The notes under the pieces are model-generated. The model saw nothing but the letters and a program-made list of their open reading frames with translations, made no database searches and had not been told where the DNA came from. DNA of 64,000 nucleotides from Streptomyces tsukubensis (GTDB taxonomy: Bacteria; Actinomycetota; Actinomycetes; Streptomycetales; Streptomycetaceae): positions 2,728,001-2,792,000 of the forward strand of contig NZ_CP045178.1 in assembly GCF_009296025.1 (NCBI RefSeq), read 5' to 3'. Shown here in pieces: positions 25,587 through 34,908 of this stretch (positions are counted from its first letter, which is position 1; every line of letters starts with the position of its first letter). Both the position numbers and the translations under genes were made by a program.

Positions 25587-26318
25587 ATGAACGACATCAG
25601 CGCACCGCGCACACCACGCACGCCGCGCAGGACCGCGAGTCTGTCCGCGCAGCTCGTGGACAGTCTTCGCTCGCACATTGAGACGGGTGGGTGGCCGGTG
25701 GGCACGCGGATTCCGCCGGAGCAGACGCTCATCGAGGAGCTCGGGGTGGGCCGCAGCACGCTGCGGGAGGCGCTGGGCGCTCTTGTGCACCTGGGGATGT
25801 TGGAAGCCCGGGTTGGCGACGGCACCTACGTCCGCGCGTCGAGCGAACTCCAGTCGGTCATGGTGCGGCGGGCGAGCTCCGCGCAGCGGGACAACGTCCT
25901 CGAACTGCGTACCGTCCTTGAGGAGTACGCATCGGGGACCGCCGCCCTGCGCCGCAGCGAGGAACAGCTCGGCCAACTGAGGGAGTTGCTGGCCGACGCC
26001 GACGAGGCCGCTATCGGTGAGGACTTGTCCGCGGCCAGGAGTGTCGACGCGTTGTTCCACCGGGCCGTCGTCCGGGCCAGCGGGAACGATCTCCTGATCG
26101 AGGTGTACGACTACCTCGGCACGGCCCTCACCTCCTCCCTGGGAGGTCTGCCCTGGGACGCCGAGGGCGCCGAGGAGCACGCCCACTTGCACACGCGACT
26201 CGTCAACGCGATCGAGGCCAAGGACCAGAGCGGCGCCCGTACCGCGGCGGCTGCGATCGTCCAGCTCACCCGCGACCACGAGACCGAGACACCCCGACCG
26301 ACGGACGGACGACAGTGA
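25587..26318 (+). CDS. GntR/FadR-family transcriptional regulator
   Basis: This 243-residue regulator has an N-terminal winged helix (SAQLVDSLRSHIETGGWPVG, IPPEQTLIEELGVGRSTLRE, ALGALVHLGMLEARVGDGTYV) and an FCD-type all-helical ligand domain (LELRTVLEEYASGTAALRR, DALFHRAVVRASGNDLL, HTRLVNAIEAKD) with His residues that usually hold a metal. The frame opens earlier (GTG 25548), but the palindromic operator lies between the two, favouring ATG 25587. The stop overlaps the GTG of the transporter gene, so it probably controls that transporter. Confidence 0.9.
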   Translation: MNDISAPRTPRTPRRTASLSAQLVDSLRSHIETGGWPVGTRIPPEQTLIEELGVGRSTLREALGALVHLGMLEARVGDGTYVRASSELQSVMVRRASSAQRDNVLELRTVLEEYASGTAALRRSEEQLGQLRELLADADEAAIGEDLSAARSVDALFHRAVVRASGNDLLIEVYDYLGTALTSSLGGLPWDAEGAEEHAHLHTRLVNAIEAKDQSGARTAAAAIVQLTRDHETETPRPTDGRQ

Positions 26319-27727
26319 GCCCGCAGTCCCCCTCGCAACCCCAGCCGAGTTCGAGTCCGCGGTCGTCGTCCTCGACACCTCGCCAGCCCTCCGGCTCCGC
26401 ATCCGAATCCAGCTCCGGATCGGGGTGCGCATCCGAATCCAACTCCGGATCGGGGTCCGCATCCGAATCCAGCTCCGGCTCCGCCTTCAGATCCAGCTCC
26501 GGCTCCCGCTCCGGATCGGGAGCCGCCTCGGGGGCACCGGCCGCCGACCACACCGGGCCCGCCGTGTCGATCGGGCTCATCATCGCGATCTGCCTCGTAG
26601 CGGCGAATCTGCGTACCAGTCTCACCGGCGTCGGCACGCTGCTGCCCGCGATCGAGCAGGGCAGCGGACTGACGGCGAGCTGGGGCGGGCTGCTGAGCAC
26701 CCTCCCGCTGCTGACGTTCGCCGCGACCTCGCCGCTGGTGGCCAGGGCCTCGCACCGGTTCGGCACCGCACGCCTGATGGTGGTGGCCCTTGGCGCGCTG
26801 GCCGTCGGGACCGTGGTCCGGTCGCTTCCCTCTGTGCTCTGCCTGTTCGTCGGGACGGTGGTCCTCTCCGCCGCCATCGCGTTCGGCAATGTGCTGCTGC
26901 CCGCCCTCATCAGGCGGAGCGTGCCCGCACACCGCATGCAGAGCATCAGCGCCCTCTACGTCACGGTCATGGGCATCACGGCCGCGGTCTCCTCCGGGAT
27001 CTCCGCGCCGCTCTCCCACACCCTGCCGGGCAGCTGGCACACCGCCCTCGCCTGGGGTGTCGCCTTCACCGTCGCCGGGTTCCTCGCCTGGCTGCCCCGA
27101 CTGCGGGGTGACAGGCCCCAGGCCTCGACCGGTGCGGCCCACAGTCCTGTCCCCTGGCGGTCGCGGCTGGCGTGGCAGGTCAGCATCTACATGGGCCTAC
27201 AGTCCCTGGCCTTCTACACCGTCGTCGCGTGGCTGCCCAGCATCCTCATCCACCGTGGCACCTCAAGCACCACGGCCGGATGGATGCTCTTCTACTACCA
27301 GCTCATCGCCCTGGCGGCCAGCAGTCTCCTGCCCCTGCTCACCCGGGGCCACCACGATCAGCGGTGGACCGCGGCCGGGGCGTCCGTCGCCGTAGCGGGT
27401 GGCTTCGTCGTACTGGTCTCCGCGCCCTCGCTGTCCATCGTGGCATGCACCCTGCTCGGTCTGGGCGGCGGCGCCTGCCTCGTCCTCGCGCTGACCTTCC
27501 AGAGCCAACGCGCGGGCAGCTCCGGCGAAGCCGCCGCGCTGGCGGGCATGGCGCAGTCCATCGGTTACCTCATCGCGGCGGCCGGGCCGCTCCTCCTCGG
27601 CATCCTGCATGACACCACGAGCAGTTGGACCCTTCCACTCGTGATCCTGGTCGTCCTCAGTGTCGCCATGGCAGCGGCAGGACACGGCGCGGGCCAGGAC
27701 CGCCACGTACGTCACTCCGCCCGCTGA
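26315..27727 (+). CDS. MFS transporter, CynX/NimT-like, with Ser-rich repetitive N-terminus
   Basis: This 470-residue protein has 12 predicted membrane segments from about residue 85 (VSIGLIIAICLVAANLRTSL, LLPAIEQ, LLSTLPLLTFAATSPL). The NLRTSLTGVG start is typical of the CynX/NimT/YycB cyanate-nitroimidazole transporter group. Before it lie about 80 Ser/Gly/Glu residues, with three SASESSSGSG decapeptides from a 30-bp repeat. GTG 26315 overlaps the regulator stop (GTGA), giving translational coupling at this start. The substrate is unknown and could be an organic acid or anion sensed by the upstream GntR protein. Confidence 0.87.
   Translation: MSPQSPSQPQPSSSPRSSSSTPRQPSGSASESSSGSGCASESNSGSGSASESSSGSAFRSSSGSRSGSGAASGAPAADHTGPAVSIGLIIAICLVAANLRTSLTGVGTLLPAIEQGSGLTASWGGLLSTLPLLTFAATSPLVARASHRFGTARLMVVALGALAVGTVVRSLPSVLCLFVGTVVLSAAIAFGNVLLPALIRRSVPAHRMQSISALYVTVMGITAAVSSGISAPLSHTLPGSWHTALAWGVAFTVAGFLAWLPRLRGDRPQASTGAAHSPVPWRSRLAWQVSIYMGLQSLAFYTVVAWLPSILIHRGTSSTTAGWMLFYYQLIALAASSLLPLLTRGHHDQRWTAAGASVAVAGGFVVLVSAPSLSIVACTLLGLGGGACLVLALTFQSQRAGSSGEAAALAGMAQSIGYLIAAAGPLLLGILHDTTSSWTLPLVILVVLSVAMAAAGHGAGQDRHVRHSAR
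26396..26485. repeat. 30-bp tandem repeat, three copies, in the MFS gene
   Basis: Three in-frame 30-base copies encode SASESSSGSG, CASESNSGSG and SASESSSGSA. Degenerate continuation occurs up to about 26525. Confidence 0.9.
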
Positions 27728-27753
27728 CAGACACGCACCCGCGCACACCTCTC

Positions 27754-27805
<52 letters not shown>

Positions 27806-27840
27806 TTCCGTGGGCCCCGCCGCCTCCGCCCACCGCACGG

Positions 27841-27911
27841 GACGCCGTTTCGCGGCGGACGGGACCAGGGCCGGCCCCGGGGCCCCGGGCCCTCCGCCGC
27901 GAAACGGCGTC
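27841..27911. terminator. Strong terminator between MFS gene and desE
   Basis: GACGCCGTTTCGCGGCGGA (27841-27859) is perfectly complementary to 27893-27911, and the loop itself is a GC-rich inverted repeat (ggccggccccggggccccgggcc). It lies 113 bases after the MFS stop and before the desE iron box. Confidence 0.85.
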
Positions 27912-27967
27912 CAGACTCCCCCGCGCGGTCGTTCCACTCGGCCCCACCACCCCCCGGCGCAACAAGG

Positions 27968-27985
27968 TTAGGCTAGCCTTCCTAA
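27968..27985. promoter_or_regulatory. Iron box (DmdR1/DtxR type) upstream of desE
   Basis: TTAGGCTAGCCTTCCTAA resembles the DmdR1 operator consensus (TTAGGTTAGGCTCACCTAA) and lies 78 bases before the desE start. Iron-replete repression of the ferrioxamine-binding protein is expected from the known des system. Confidence 0.85.
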
Positions 27986-28063
27986 GTCGCTCGACGCGAC
28001 GGTCAGACCCCCGTATGGCCGGACGGCCATATCCCCGTAGCCGCAGGAAGGCCGAGCCCCCTC

Positions 28064-29119
28064 ATGCCAGATGTCCGCGGAAAAATGCCCTCCCGTCGCG
28101 GTGTCCTCGCCGTGGGCGGTGCCGTCGGCGCCGGCGCCGTGCTGGCGGCCTGCGGCGGCAGCGACTCCGACGACAGCGGGAAGGTCGGCTCTGGCAAGGG
28201 CGCGGGGTCCGGCGCCTGGAGTTTCAAGGACGACCGGGGCACCACCGCGAAGAAGGACTCCGTCCCGAGGAACATCGTGGCCTTCACCGGTGTCGCCGCC
28301 GCACTCCACGACTACGGCGTCGAGGTCACGGGCGTGTTCGGCCCCACGAAGACCAAGAGCGGCAAACCCGACGTGCAGGCGGGTGACCTCGACATCAGCA
28401 AGGTCGAGATCATCGGCAACGAGTGGGGCCAGTTCAACATCGAGAAGTACGCGGCGCTCCAGCCCGATGTCCTGGTCTCCACCATGTTCGATGACAAGGG
28501 CACCCTCTGGTACGTCCCTGACGAGTCCAAGGACAAGATCGCCAAGCTGGCCCCGAGCGTCGGCATCAGCGTCTACGACCGGAAGCTGACCCAGCCCCTT
28601 CAGCGTCTGCTCGATCTCGCTCAGTCGCTGGGCGCCGATGTGAGGTCCACCAAGGTGACCTCGGCGAAGAAGCGGTTCGAGACGGCGGCGGAGCGGCTGC
28701 GCGAGGCGGCCAAGTCACGCCCCGAGATCAAGGTGCTCGTCGGCTCAGCGAGCCAGGAGATCTTCTACGTCTCCGGCACCGCGCTCTCCGCCGACCTGGA
28801 GTACTTCAAGTCCCTCGGCGTCAACTTCATCGAGCCCCCGGCCTCGGCCAAGAAGGCGAGCGGCGGCTGGTTCGAGAACCTGAGCTGGGAGAACGTCGAC
28901 AAGTACGGCGCCGACATCATCATGATGGACGACCGCACCTCGGCGATCCAGCCGTCCGCACTCGACTCGTCCAAGCCCACCTGGAAGAAGCTGCCCGCCG
29001 TCCGGGCCCACCAGGTCATCCCGCGCTCGGCGGAACCCATCTACTCGTACGACAAGTGCGCGCCGATCCTCGACGACCTCGCCGAAGCGATCGAGAAGGC
29101 GAAGAAGGTCCGCAGCTGA
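28064..29119 (+). CDS. desE: Ferrioxamine-binding lipoprotein DesE
   Basis: This 351-residue periplasmic-binding-type siderophore receptor is expected to be lipid-anchored outside the membrane and to feed ferric desferrioxamines to an ABC importer. The N-terminus has a twin-arginine stretch (SRRGVLAVGG) and a lipobox ending LAAC, so export may be via Tat with lipidation of Cys31. The binding lobes include PRNIVAFTGVAAALHDYGV and NEWGQFNIEKYAALQPDVL, then VGSASQEIFYVSG. An iron box precedes it. In S. coelicolor desE lies next to desABCD, as here. No ABC permease/ATPase is adjacent. Confidence 0.93.
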   Translation: MPDVRGKMPSRRGVLAVGGAVGAGAVLAACGGSDSDDSGKVGSGKGAGSGAWSFKDDRGTTAKKDSVPRNIVAFTGVAAALHDYGVEVTGVFGPTKTKSGKPDVQAGDLDISKVEIIGNEWGQFNIEKYAALQPDVLVSTMFDDKGTLWYVPDESKDKIAKLAPSVGISVYDRKLTQPLQRLLDLAQSLGADVRSTKVTSAKKRFETAAERLREAAKSRPEIKVLVGSASQEIFYVSGTALSADLEYFKSLGVNFIEPPASAKKASGGWFENLSWENVDKYGADIIMMDDRTSAIQPSALDSSKPTWKKLPAVRAHQVIPRSAEPIYSYDKCAPILDDLAEAIEKAKKVRS

Positions 29120-29479
29120 GCCGCGCGAAGCTGAAGACTGCGGGCCGCACCCGCCGACCCCCGGGCCACGACCGAGGCCTGACCGGCCCACGACCGAGGC
29201 CTGACCGGCCCACGACCGAGGCCTGACCGGCCCACGGCCGAAGCCTGACGGACCGGGGCGCCATCGAGTCCGGACCGGGCCGCCATCGGAGGCCGACCGG
29301 ACCGCCACCGAGTCCTGACCTGACCACCACCGAAGAGGCCCGACCGGGGCGCCACTGAGGGCCGACCGGCGCGCCACCGACGCCCCCGGTCACGCACACC
29401 CACACGCACACCCGTCCCGCCCCATCCCCACGCCCCGCCCCCCCCCCACACGGCACCCCACGACCATCCGTCACTCCAG
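29120..29479. repeat. Repeat-filled intergenic region upstream of desA (22-bp array)
   Basis: Three perfect 22-bp copies beginning cacgaccgaggcctgaccgg start at 29167, 29189 and 29211, and a degenerate copy starts at 29233. Increasingly diverged relatives (gaccggnncgccac...) run on to about 29390. No gene is seen. A poly-C/poly-CA stretch (about 29395-29455) follows and then the desA iron box. Confidence 0.85.
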
Positions 29480-29498
29480 TTAGGTTAGGCTCACCTAA
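29480..29498. promoter_or_regulatory. Iron box upstream of desABCD
   Basis: TTAGGTTAGGCTCACCTAA is a textbook DmdR1/IdeR operator. It lies 95 bases before the desA start and should repress desferrioxamine synthesis when iron is plentiful. Confidence 0.95.
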
Positions 29499-29593
29499 GT
29501 TAAAGCCCAGAGCCATCAGAGCCACCGGACACCCACCCCCGTCCTCGCGCGCTCCCCACGTACTCCTGCCCCCTCACTCGGGAGGACCCGTTC

Positions 29594-31048
29594 ATGAGTC
29601 TCCTCGCCCCCAGGTCCCAGCTGCTCAACGACCTGAACGCGGAGGCCTACCGCCGCTCCGTCGCCGAAGGCGTGGAGCGCGTGGCGGAGAGACTGGCCGG
29701 CACGGCACGACCCTTCACCGGCGTCGCCCCCGACCAGCTCGCCCCCCACATCACCGCGGTCGACCTCGACCGGCCCCTGTACGACAGCGCGGCCGCCCTC
29801 GACGAGCTGGACGCGCTCTACCTGCGCGACGCCGTCTACTTCCACCACCCGCGCTATCTCGCCCACCTCAACTGCCCCGTGGTGATCCCCGCCCTCGTGG
29901 GTGAGGCCGTGCTCTCCGCCGTCAACTCCTCCCTCGACACCTGGGACCAGTCGGCGGGCGGCACCCTCATCGAGCGCAGGCTGATCGACTGGACCACGGA
30001 GCGCATCGGCCTGGGTGAGGCGGCGGACGGTGTCTTCACCAGTGGCGGCACCCAGTCCAACCTCCACGCGCTGCTGCTCGCCAGGGAGGAGGCCAAGGCC
30101 CACCCGAACCGACTGCGGATCTTCGCCTCCGACGTGAGTCACTTCAGCGTAAGGAAGGCGGCGAAACTGCTGGGTCTCGGCCCCGAAGCCGTGGTCGCGA
30201 TCCCGTGCGACCGAGACAAGCGGCTCCAGACCGTGGCCCTCGCCAACGAGCTGGAGCGTTGCGCGGCCGACGGCCTCGTGCCCATGGCCGTCGTCGCCAC
30301 GGCGGGCACCACGGACTTCGGTTCGATCGACCCGCTGCCCGAGGTGGCCCGCCTCGCCGAGAGTTACGGCACGTGGATGCATGTCGACGCGGCCTACGGC
30401 TGCGGGCTGCTCGCCTCCCCCACCCGCAGGTCCCTGCTGGACGGTATCGAGCACGCCGACTCGGTCACCGTCGACTACCACAAGTCCTTCTTCCAGCCGG
30501 TCAGTTCCTCCGCCGTACTGGTGAAGGACGCGGCGACGCTGCGGCACGCGACCTACCATGCGGACTACCTCAACCCGCGCAGGATGGCCGACGAGCGCAT
30601 CCCCAACCAGGTCGACAAGTCCCTTCAGACCACCCGCAGGTTTGACGCGCTGAAACTGTGGATGACCCTGCGGGTGATGGGCGCGGACGGCATCGGCAGG
30701 CTCTTCGACGAGGTATGCGACCTGACCGCGCGGGCGTGGAGGATACTCGCCTGCGACCCGCGCTACGACGTGGTGGTGGAGCCCGCGCTCTCCACGCTCG
30801 TCTTCCGTTACATCCCCGACTCGGTCACCGATCCCGCCCGGATCGACCGCGCCAACCTCTACGCGCGCAAGGCGCTCTTCGCCTCGGGTGACGCGGTGGT
30901 GGCGGGCACCACGGTCGGCGGGCGCCATTTCCTCAAGTTCACCCTGCTCAACCCCGAGACGACCACGGACGACATCAGCGCCGTGCTCGACCTCGTCGCG
31001 GGCCATGCCGAACAGTTCCTGGGAGACCGTCTTGTCCACGCCTCATGA
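29594..31048 (+). CDS. desA: Lysine decarboxylase DesA (desferrioxamine pathway)
   Basis: This 484-residue group II PLP decarboxylase converts L-lysine to cadaverine, the first desferrioxamine step. It has the PLP-binding core [16 protein letters not shown] and [13 protein letters not shown], and the Schiff-base Lys297 in [13 protein letters not shown]. The C-terminal domain contains [15 protein letters not shown] 29594 has GGGAGGA 7 bases upstream. It is the first gene of desABCD, and its 3' end overlaps the desB start. An upstream iron box gives iron control. Confidence 0.96.
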   Translation: MSLLAPRSQLLNDLNAEAYRRSVAEGVERVAERLAGTARPFTGVAPDQLAPHITAVDLDRPLYDSAAALDELDALYLRDAVYFHHPRYLAHLNCPVVIPALVGEAVLSAVNSSLDTWDQSAGGTLIERRLIDWTTERIGLGEAADGVFTSGGTQSNLHALLLAREEAKAHPNRLRIFASDVSHFSVRKAAKLLGLGPEAVVAIPCDRDKRLQTVALANELERCAADGLVPMAVVATAGTTDFGSIDPLPEVARLAESYGTWMHVDAAYGCGLLASPTRRSLLDGIEHADSVTVDYHKSFFQPVSSSAVLVKDAATLRHATYHADYLNPRRMADERIPNQVDKSLQTTRRFDALKLWMTLRVMGADGIGRLFDEVCDLTARAWRILACDPRYDVVVEPALSTLVFRYIPDSVTDPARIDRANLYARKALFASGDAVVAGTTVGGRHFLKFTLLNPETTTDDISAVLDLVAGHAEQFLGDRLVHAS

Positions 31049-32408
31049 GTCCGCCGCCGGTCGAGGTGGGGTGCGAGACGGTGTGCACGGTGGGGTGCGA
31101 GACGGTGTGCGCGGTGGTGTGCGCGGTGGTGTGCACGACTTCATAGGCATCGGCCTCGGACCGTTCAACCTGGGGCTCGCCGCGCTGACGGAGCCGATCG
31201 GCGAACTCGACGGCCTCTTCCTTGAGTCGAAGCCGCAGTTCGAGTGGCACGCCGGTATGTTCCTCGACGGGGCTCACCTCCAGACGCCGTTCCTCTCCGA
31301 CCTGGTCACGCTGGCCGACCCCACCTCGCCGTACTCCTTCCTCGCCTATCTGAAGGAGGCCGGGCGGCTCTACTCGTTCTACATCCGCGAGAACTTCTAT
31401 CCGCTGCGCGCCGAGTACGACGACTACTGCCGCTGGGCCGCGGGGAAGCTCAGCAGCGTCAAGTACTCCACCACCGTACGGAGCGTCAGCCACGACGAGC
31501 GGGACGGCCTCTACACGGTCCTCACCACGGCGGGCGAGACCCACAGGGCCCGCAGGCTCGTACTGGGCACCGGCACCCCGCCGTACGTGCCGGAGGCGTG
31601 CGAGGGGCTCGGCGGTGACGTGCTGCACAACTCCCGCTATCTGCCGCACAAGAAGGCCCTCCAGTCCAAGAGGTCGATCACCCTGGTGGGCAGCGGGCAG
31701 AGCGCGGCCGAGATCTACCAGGACCTGCTGTCCGAGATCGACGTGCACGGCTACCGGCTGAACTGGGTGACCCGCTCCCCGAGGTTCTTCCCCCTCGAAT
31801 ACACCAAACTCACCCTGGAGATGACCTCACCCGAGTACGTGGACTACTTCCACGGGCTGCCGGAGGAGACCCGCTACCGGCTGGAGGCGGGGCAGAAGAG
31901 CCTCTTCAAGGGCATCGACGGCGACCTGGTCAACGACATCTACGACCTGCTCTACGAGAAGAATCTCGCGGGCCCGGTCCCCACCCGCCTCCTGACCAAC
32001 ACCGCACTGTGTACGGCCTCCTACGACGAGGAGAGCGGCCACTACACGCTGGGGCTCCGACAGGAGGAGCAGGGGCGGGAGTTCGAGCTGGTCACCGAGG
32101 GGCTGATCCTCGCCACCGGATACCGCTACCGGATTCCCCGCTTCCTCGACCCGGTGCGCGACCGGCTCCGCTTCGACGGTCACGGCCGTTTCGACGTGGC
32201 ACGCAACTACAGCGTCGACACCACGGGGAACGGCGTCTTCCTTCAGAACGCCGGGGTGCACACCCACTCCATCACCTCACCCGACCTGGGCATGGGCGCC
32301 TACCGCAACGCGTACATCATCCGCGAGCTGCTGGGGCGCGACTACTACCCGGTCGAGAAGTCCATCGCGTTCCAGGAGTTCGCGGCACCGGAAGGCACCC
32401 TCGTATGA
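31032..32408 (+). CDS. desB: Cadaverine N-hydroxylase DesB (FAD/NADPH monooxygenase)
   Basis: This is a 458-residue N-hydroxylating monooxygenase of the IucD/SidA type. It has the FAD motif [16 protein letters not shown], the substrate/FAD loop [20 protein letters not shown], the NADPH motif [13 protein letters not shown] and the C-terminal [11 protein letters not shown] 31032 (then STPHESAAG) is chosen because GGGAG lies 7 bases upstream and it gives the MSTP beginning known for DesB; it overlaps desA by 17 bases. A run of [13 protein letters not shown] repeats (about 31066-31137) inserts extra residues just before the FAD domain. GTG codons inside the run are alternative starts. Confidence 0.93.
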   Translation: MSTPHESAAGRGGVRDGVHGGVRDGVRGGVRGGVHDFIGIGLGPFNLGLAALTEPIGELDGLFLESKPQFEWHAGMFLDGAHLQTPFLSDLVTLADPTSPYSFLAYLKEAGRLYSFYIRENFYPLRAEYDDYCRWAAGKLSSVKYSTTVRSVSHDERDGLYTVLTTAGETHRARRLVLGTGTPPYVPEACEGLGGDVLHNSRYLPHKKALQSKRSITLVGSGQSAAEIYQDLLSEIDVHGYRLNWVTRSPRFFPLEYTKLTLEMTSPEYVDYFHGLPEETRYRLEAGQKSLFKGIDGDLVNDIYDLLYEKNLAGPVPTRLLTNTALCTASYDEESGHYTLGLRQEEQGREFELVTEGLILATGYRYRIPRFLDPVRDRLRFDGHGRFDVARNYSVDTTGNGVFLQNAGVHTHSITSPDLGMGAYRNAYIIRELLGRDYYPVEKSIAFQEFAAPEGTLV

Positions 32409-33019
32409 CCGACCACGGCCCCACCCCCGACACCACCCCGGCGATACGTCTCACCCGGGAGGACGCCGGCCTCGGCACCTTCGCCGTAAGGGATCTCGAC
32501 CCGCTGGCCGACACCGAACTGCTCTTCCTCTGGGTCACCCACCCCAAGGCGGCGTTCTGGCTGATGGGCGAGGCGACCCTGCCGGAGATCGAACGCGCGT
32601 ACATGTCCATCGCGGCCGCCGAGCACCAGGACGCCTTTCTCGGGCTGCACGAGGGACAGCCGGCCTTCCTCGTGGAGCGCTACGACCCGGCCCACGTCGA
32701 ACTGAAGGGGCTCTACGACCCCGAGCCCGGCGATGTCGGCATGCACTTCCTGACCGCCCCCACCAGCGCCCCGCTGCACGGGTTCAGCCTGGGCGTCCTC
32801 GTCACGGTCATGGACTTCCTCTTCTCCGACCCGGCGACCGCCCGGGTGGTCGTCGAGCCCGACGTACGCAACACGGCGGTGCACGCCCTGAACGAGGCGG
32901 TCGGCTTCGAGGTCGTGACCAGGATCGCCAAACCGGAGAAGGACGCCCTCCTCAGCGTCTGCACTCGCGAGCGGTACGAGGCGGCGCGCGCGGCCGTCGA
33001 AGGAGTGAGCGCACGATGA
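32405..33019 (+). CDS. desC: Acyl-CoA-dependent N-acyltransferase DesC
   Basis: This 204-residue GNAT-type acyltransferase of the siderophore class (IucB/RhbD-like) transfers succinyl or acetyl groups from CoA to N-hydroxycadaverine. It has [22 protein letters not shown] near the start, [20 protein letters not shown], and [20 protein letters not shown] as the CoA-binding helix region. Its start overlaps the desB stop as ATGA, and its stop overlaps the desD start in the same way, so the four des genes are translationally coupled. Length and motifs are normal. Confidence 0.95.
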   Translation: MTDHGPTPDTTPAIRLTREDAGLGTFAVRDLDPLADTELLFLWVTHPKAAFWLMGEATLPEIERAYMSIAAAEHQDAFLGLHEGQPAFLVERYDPAHVELKGLYDPEPGDVGMHFLTAPTSAPLHGFSLGVLVTVMDFLFSDPATARVVVEPDVRNTAVHALNEAVGFEVVTRIAKPEKDALLSVCTRERYEAARAAVEGVSAR

Positions 33020-34818
33020 GCCTGTCCGACGCCGTCGACCACCTCTCCCCCGAGCTGTGGGCGCGGGCCAACCGGCTGCTGGTGCGCAAGGCACTCGCGG
33101 AGTTCACCCACGAACGGCTGCTCACCCCCGAGCCGCTGGGCGGGGGCCGCTACGAGGTGCGCTCCGACGACGGCGGGGTCGCCTACCGGTTCGACGCCCA
33201 GGTGCTGGCCCTCGACCACTGGCAGATCCGCACCGAGTCGATCACCCGCCACCGTACGGAGGCCGGAGAGGGATCAGCGGACGGCGAACCGCCTCTGGAC
33301 TGCCTCGACTTCTGCGTCGAACTGCGCGGAACCCTCGGCCTCACCGACGCGATCCTGCCGGTGTACCTGGAGGAGATCTCCTCGACACTCTCCGGCACCT
33401 GCTTCAAACTCTCCCAGAAGCATGTGACCTCGGCCGAGTTGGCCCGCTCCGGCTTCCAGGAGATCGAGACGGGCATGACCGAGGGCCACCCGTGTTTCGT
33501 GGCCAACAACGGCAGGCTCGGCTTCGGCGTCCACGAGTACCTCTCGTACGCGCCCGAGGCGGCGAGCCCGGTCCGGCTGGTGTGGCTGGCCGCGCGGCGC
33601 GACCGGGCCGCGTTCACGGCGGGCGTCGGTGTCGACTACGAGTCGCTGCTGCGGGGCGAGTTGGGCGAGGCGACCCTCGACAGGTTCGCGGAGACCCTGC
33701 GCGCCCAGGGCCTCGACCCTGACGCCTATCTGCTGATGCCGGTCCACCCCTGGCAGTGGTGGAACAAACTCTCCGTGACCTTCGCGGCGGAGCTGGCGAA
33801 CCGGCGTCTCGTCTGCCTGGGCGAGGGCGGCGACGACTACCTGGCCCAGCAGTCCATCAGGACGTTCTTCAACATCACCGACCCCGCGAAGCCCTACGTC
33901 AAGACCGCCCTCTCCGTCCTCAACATGGGCTTCATGCGCGGGCTTTCCGCCGCCTACATGGAGGCGACCCCGGCGATCAACGACTGGCTCGCGCGGCTCA
34001 TCGACAGCGACGGGACGCTCCGCTCCAGCGGGCTGAGCGTCCTCCGCGAAAAGGCCGCCGTCGGCTACCGCCACCTCCAGTACGAGGCGGCCACCGACCG
34101 CTACTCCCCCTACCGCAAGATGCTCGCCGCGCTCTGGCGGGAGAGCCCCGTACCCCGCCTGGCGGAGGGCGAGCGTCTCGCCACCATGGCTTCGCTGCTC
34201 CACACCGACCGGGAGGGCGCCTCCTTCGCGGGCGCGCTCGTCGACGAGTCGGGGCTGAGCCCCCGCGAGTGGCTCCGCCCCTACCTGAAGGCGTACCTGA
34301 CCCCTCTGCTGCACAGCTTCTACGCCTACGACCTGGTCTTCATGCCGCACGGTGAGAACGTCATCCTCGTCATCGAGGACGGGGTGGTGCGGCGCGCGAT
34401 CTTCAAGGACATCGCCGAGGAGATAGCCGTCATGGACACGGAGGCGGTGCTGCCGCCCGCCGTCGAACGCATCCGCGTGGACGTCCCCGACGACAAGAAA
34501 CTCCTGTCGATCCTCACCGACGTCTTCGACTGCTTCTTCAGGTTCCTGAACGCGATCCTGGTCGGCGAGGGCCGCATCACGCAGGACGCGTTCTGGGCGG
34601 AGGTCGCCCGGTGCGTACGCGAGTACCAGGAGGCCAGGCCCGAGCTGGCCGACAAGTTCGCGAGGTACGACATGTTCGCCCCGCGGTTCGGCCTGTCCTG
34701 CCTCAACCGCCTCCAGCTGCGCGACAACGCCCAGATGGTCGACCTGGCCGACCCGTCGGGTGCGCTGCAACTCGTGGGCGAACTGCGCAATCCGATAGCG
34801 CCCCACAGGGCGGCGTAG
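33016..34818 (+). CDS. desD: Desferrioxamine synthetase DesD (IucA/IucC NIS synthetase)
   Basis: This 600-residue NRPS-independent siderophore synthetase uses ATP to adenylate N-hydroxy-N-succinylcadaverine units, then oligomerises and cyclises them. Visible motifs are FKLSQKHVTSAELARSGFQ, EGHPCFVANNGRLGFG (ATP site), LMPVHPWQWWNK and RTFFNITDPAKPYVKTALS. The C-terminal FhuF-like part has HSFYAYDLVFMPHGENVIL. It is the last gene of desABCD, followed within 25 bases by a perfect hairpin terminator. With DesE the locus suffices for synthesis and capture of ferrioxamines; export and reduction genes are elsewhere. Confidence 0.96.
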   Translation: MSLSDAVDHLSPELWARANRLLVRKALAEFTHERLLTPEPLGGGRYEVRSDDGGVAYRFDAQVLALDHWQIRTESITRHRTEAGEGSADGEPPLDCLDFCVELRGTLGLTDAILPVYLEEISSTLSGTCFKLSQKHVTSAELARSGFQEIETGMTEGHPCFVANNGRLGFGVHEYLSYAPEAASPVRLVWLAARRDRAAFTAGVGVDYESLLRGELGEATLDRFAETLRAQGLDPDAYLLMPVHPWQWWNKLSVTFAAELANRRLVCLGEGGDDYLAQQSIRTFFNITDPAKPYVKTALSVLNMGFMRGLSAAYMEATPAINDWLARLIDSDGTLRSSGLSVLREKAAVGYRHLQYEAATDRYSPYRKMLAALWRESPVPRLAEGERLATMASLLHTDREGASFAGALVDESGLSPREWLRPYLKAYLTPLLHSFYAYDLVFMPHGENVILVIEDGVVRRAIFKDIAEEIAVMDTEAVLPPAVERIRVDVPDDKKLLSILTDVFDCFFRFLNAILVGEGRITQDAFWAEVARCVREYQEARPELADKFARYDMFAPRFGLSCLNRLQLRDNAQMVDLADPSGALQLVGELRNPIAPHRAA

Positions 34819-34842
34819 GCCACCTGTAGGCCGCACAAGCAG

Positions 34843-34877
34843 GCGCGGCGACCGGGACGGTCCCCCGGTCGCCGCGC
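34843..34877. terminator. Bidirectional hairpin terminator, desD / hexosaminidase
   Basis: GCGCGGCGACCGGG (34843-34856) pairs perfectly with CCCGGTCGCCGCGC (34864-34877) across a 7-base loop. It lies between the convergent desD and hexosaminidase genes and can serve both. Confidence 0.9.
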
Positions 34878-34908
34878 CGTACGTACTCCGCCCCCTGCTT
34901 CCCGGCCC

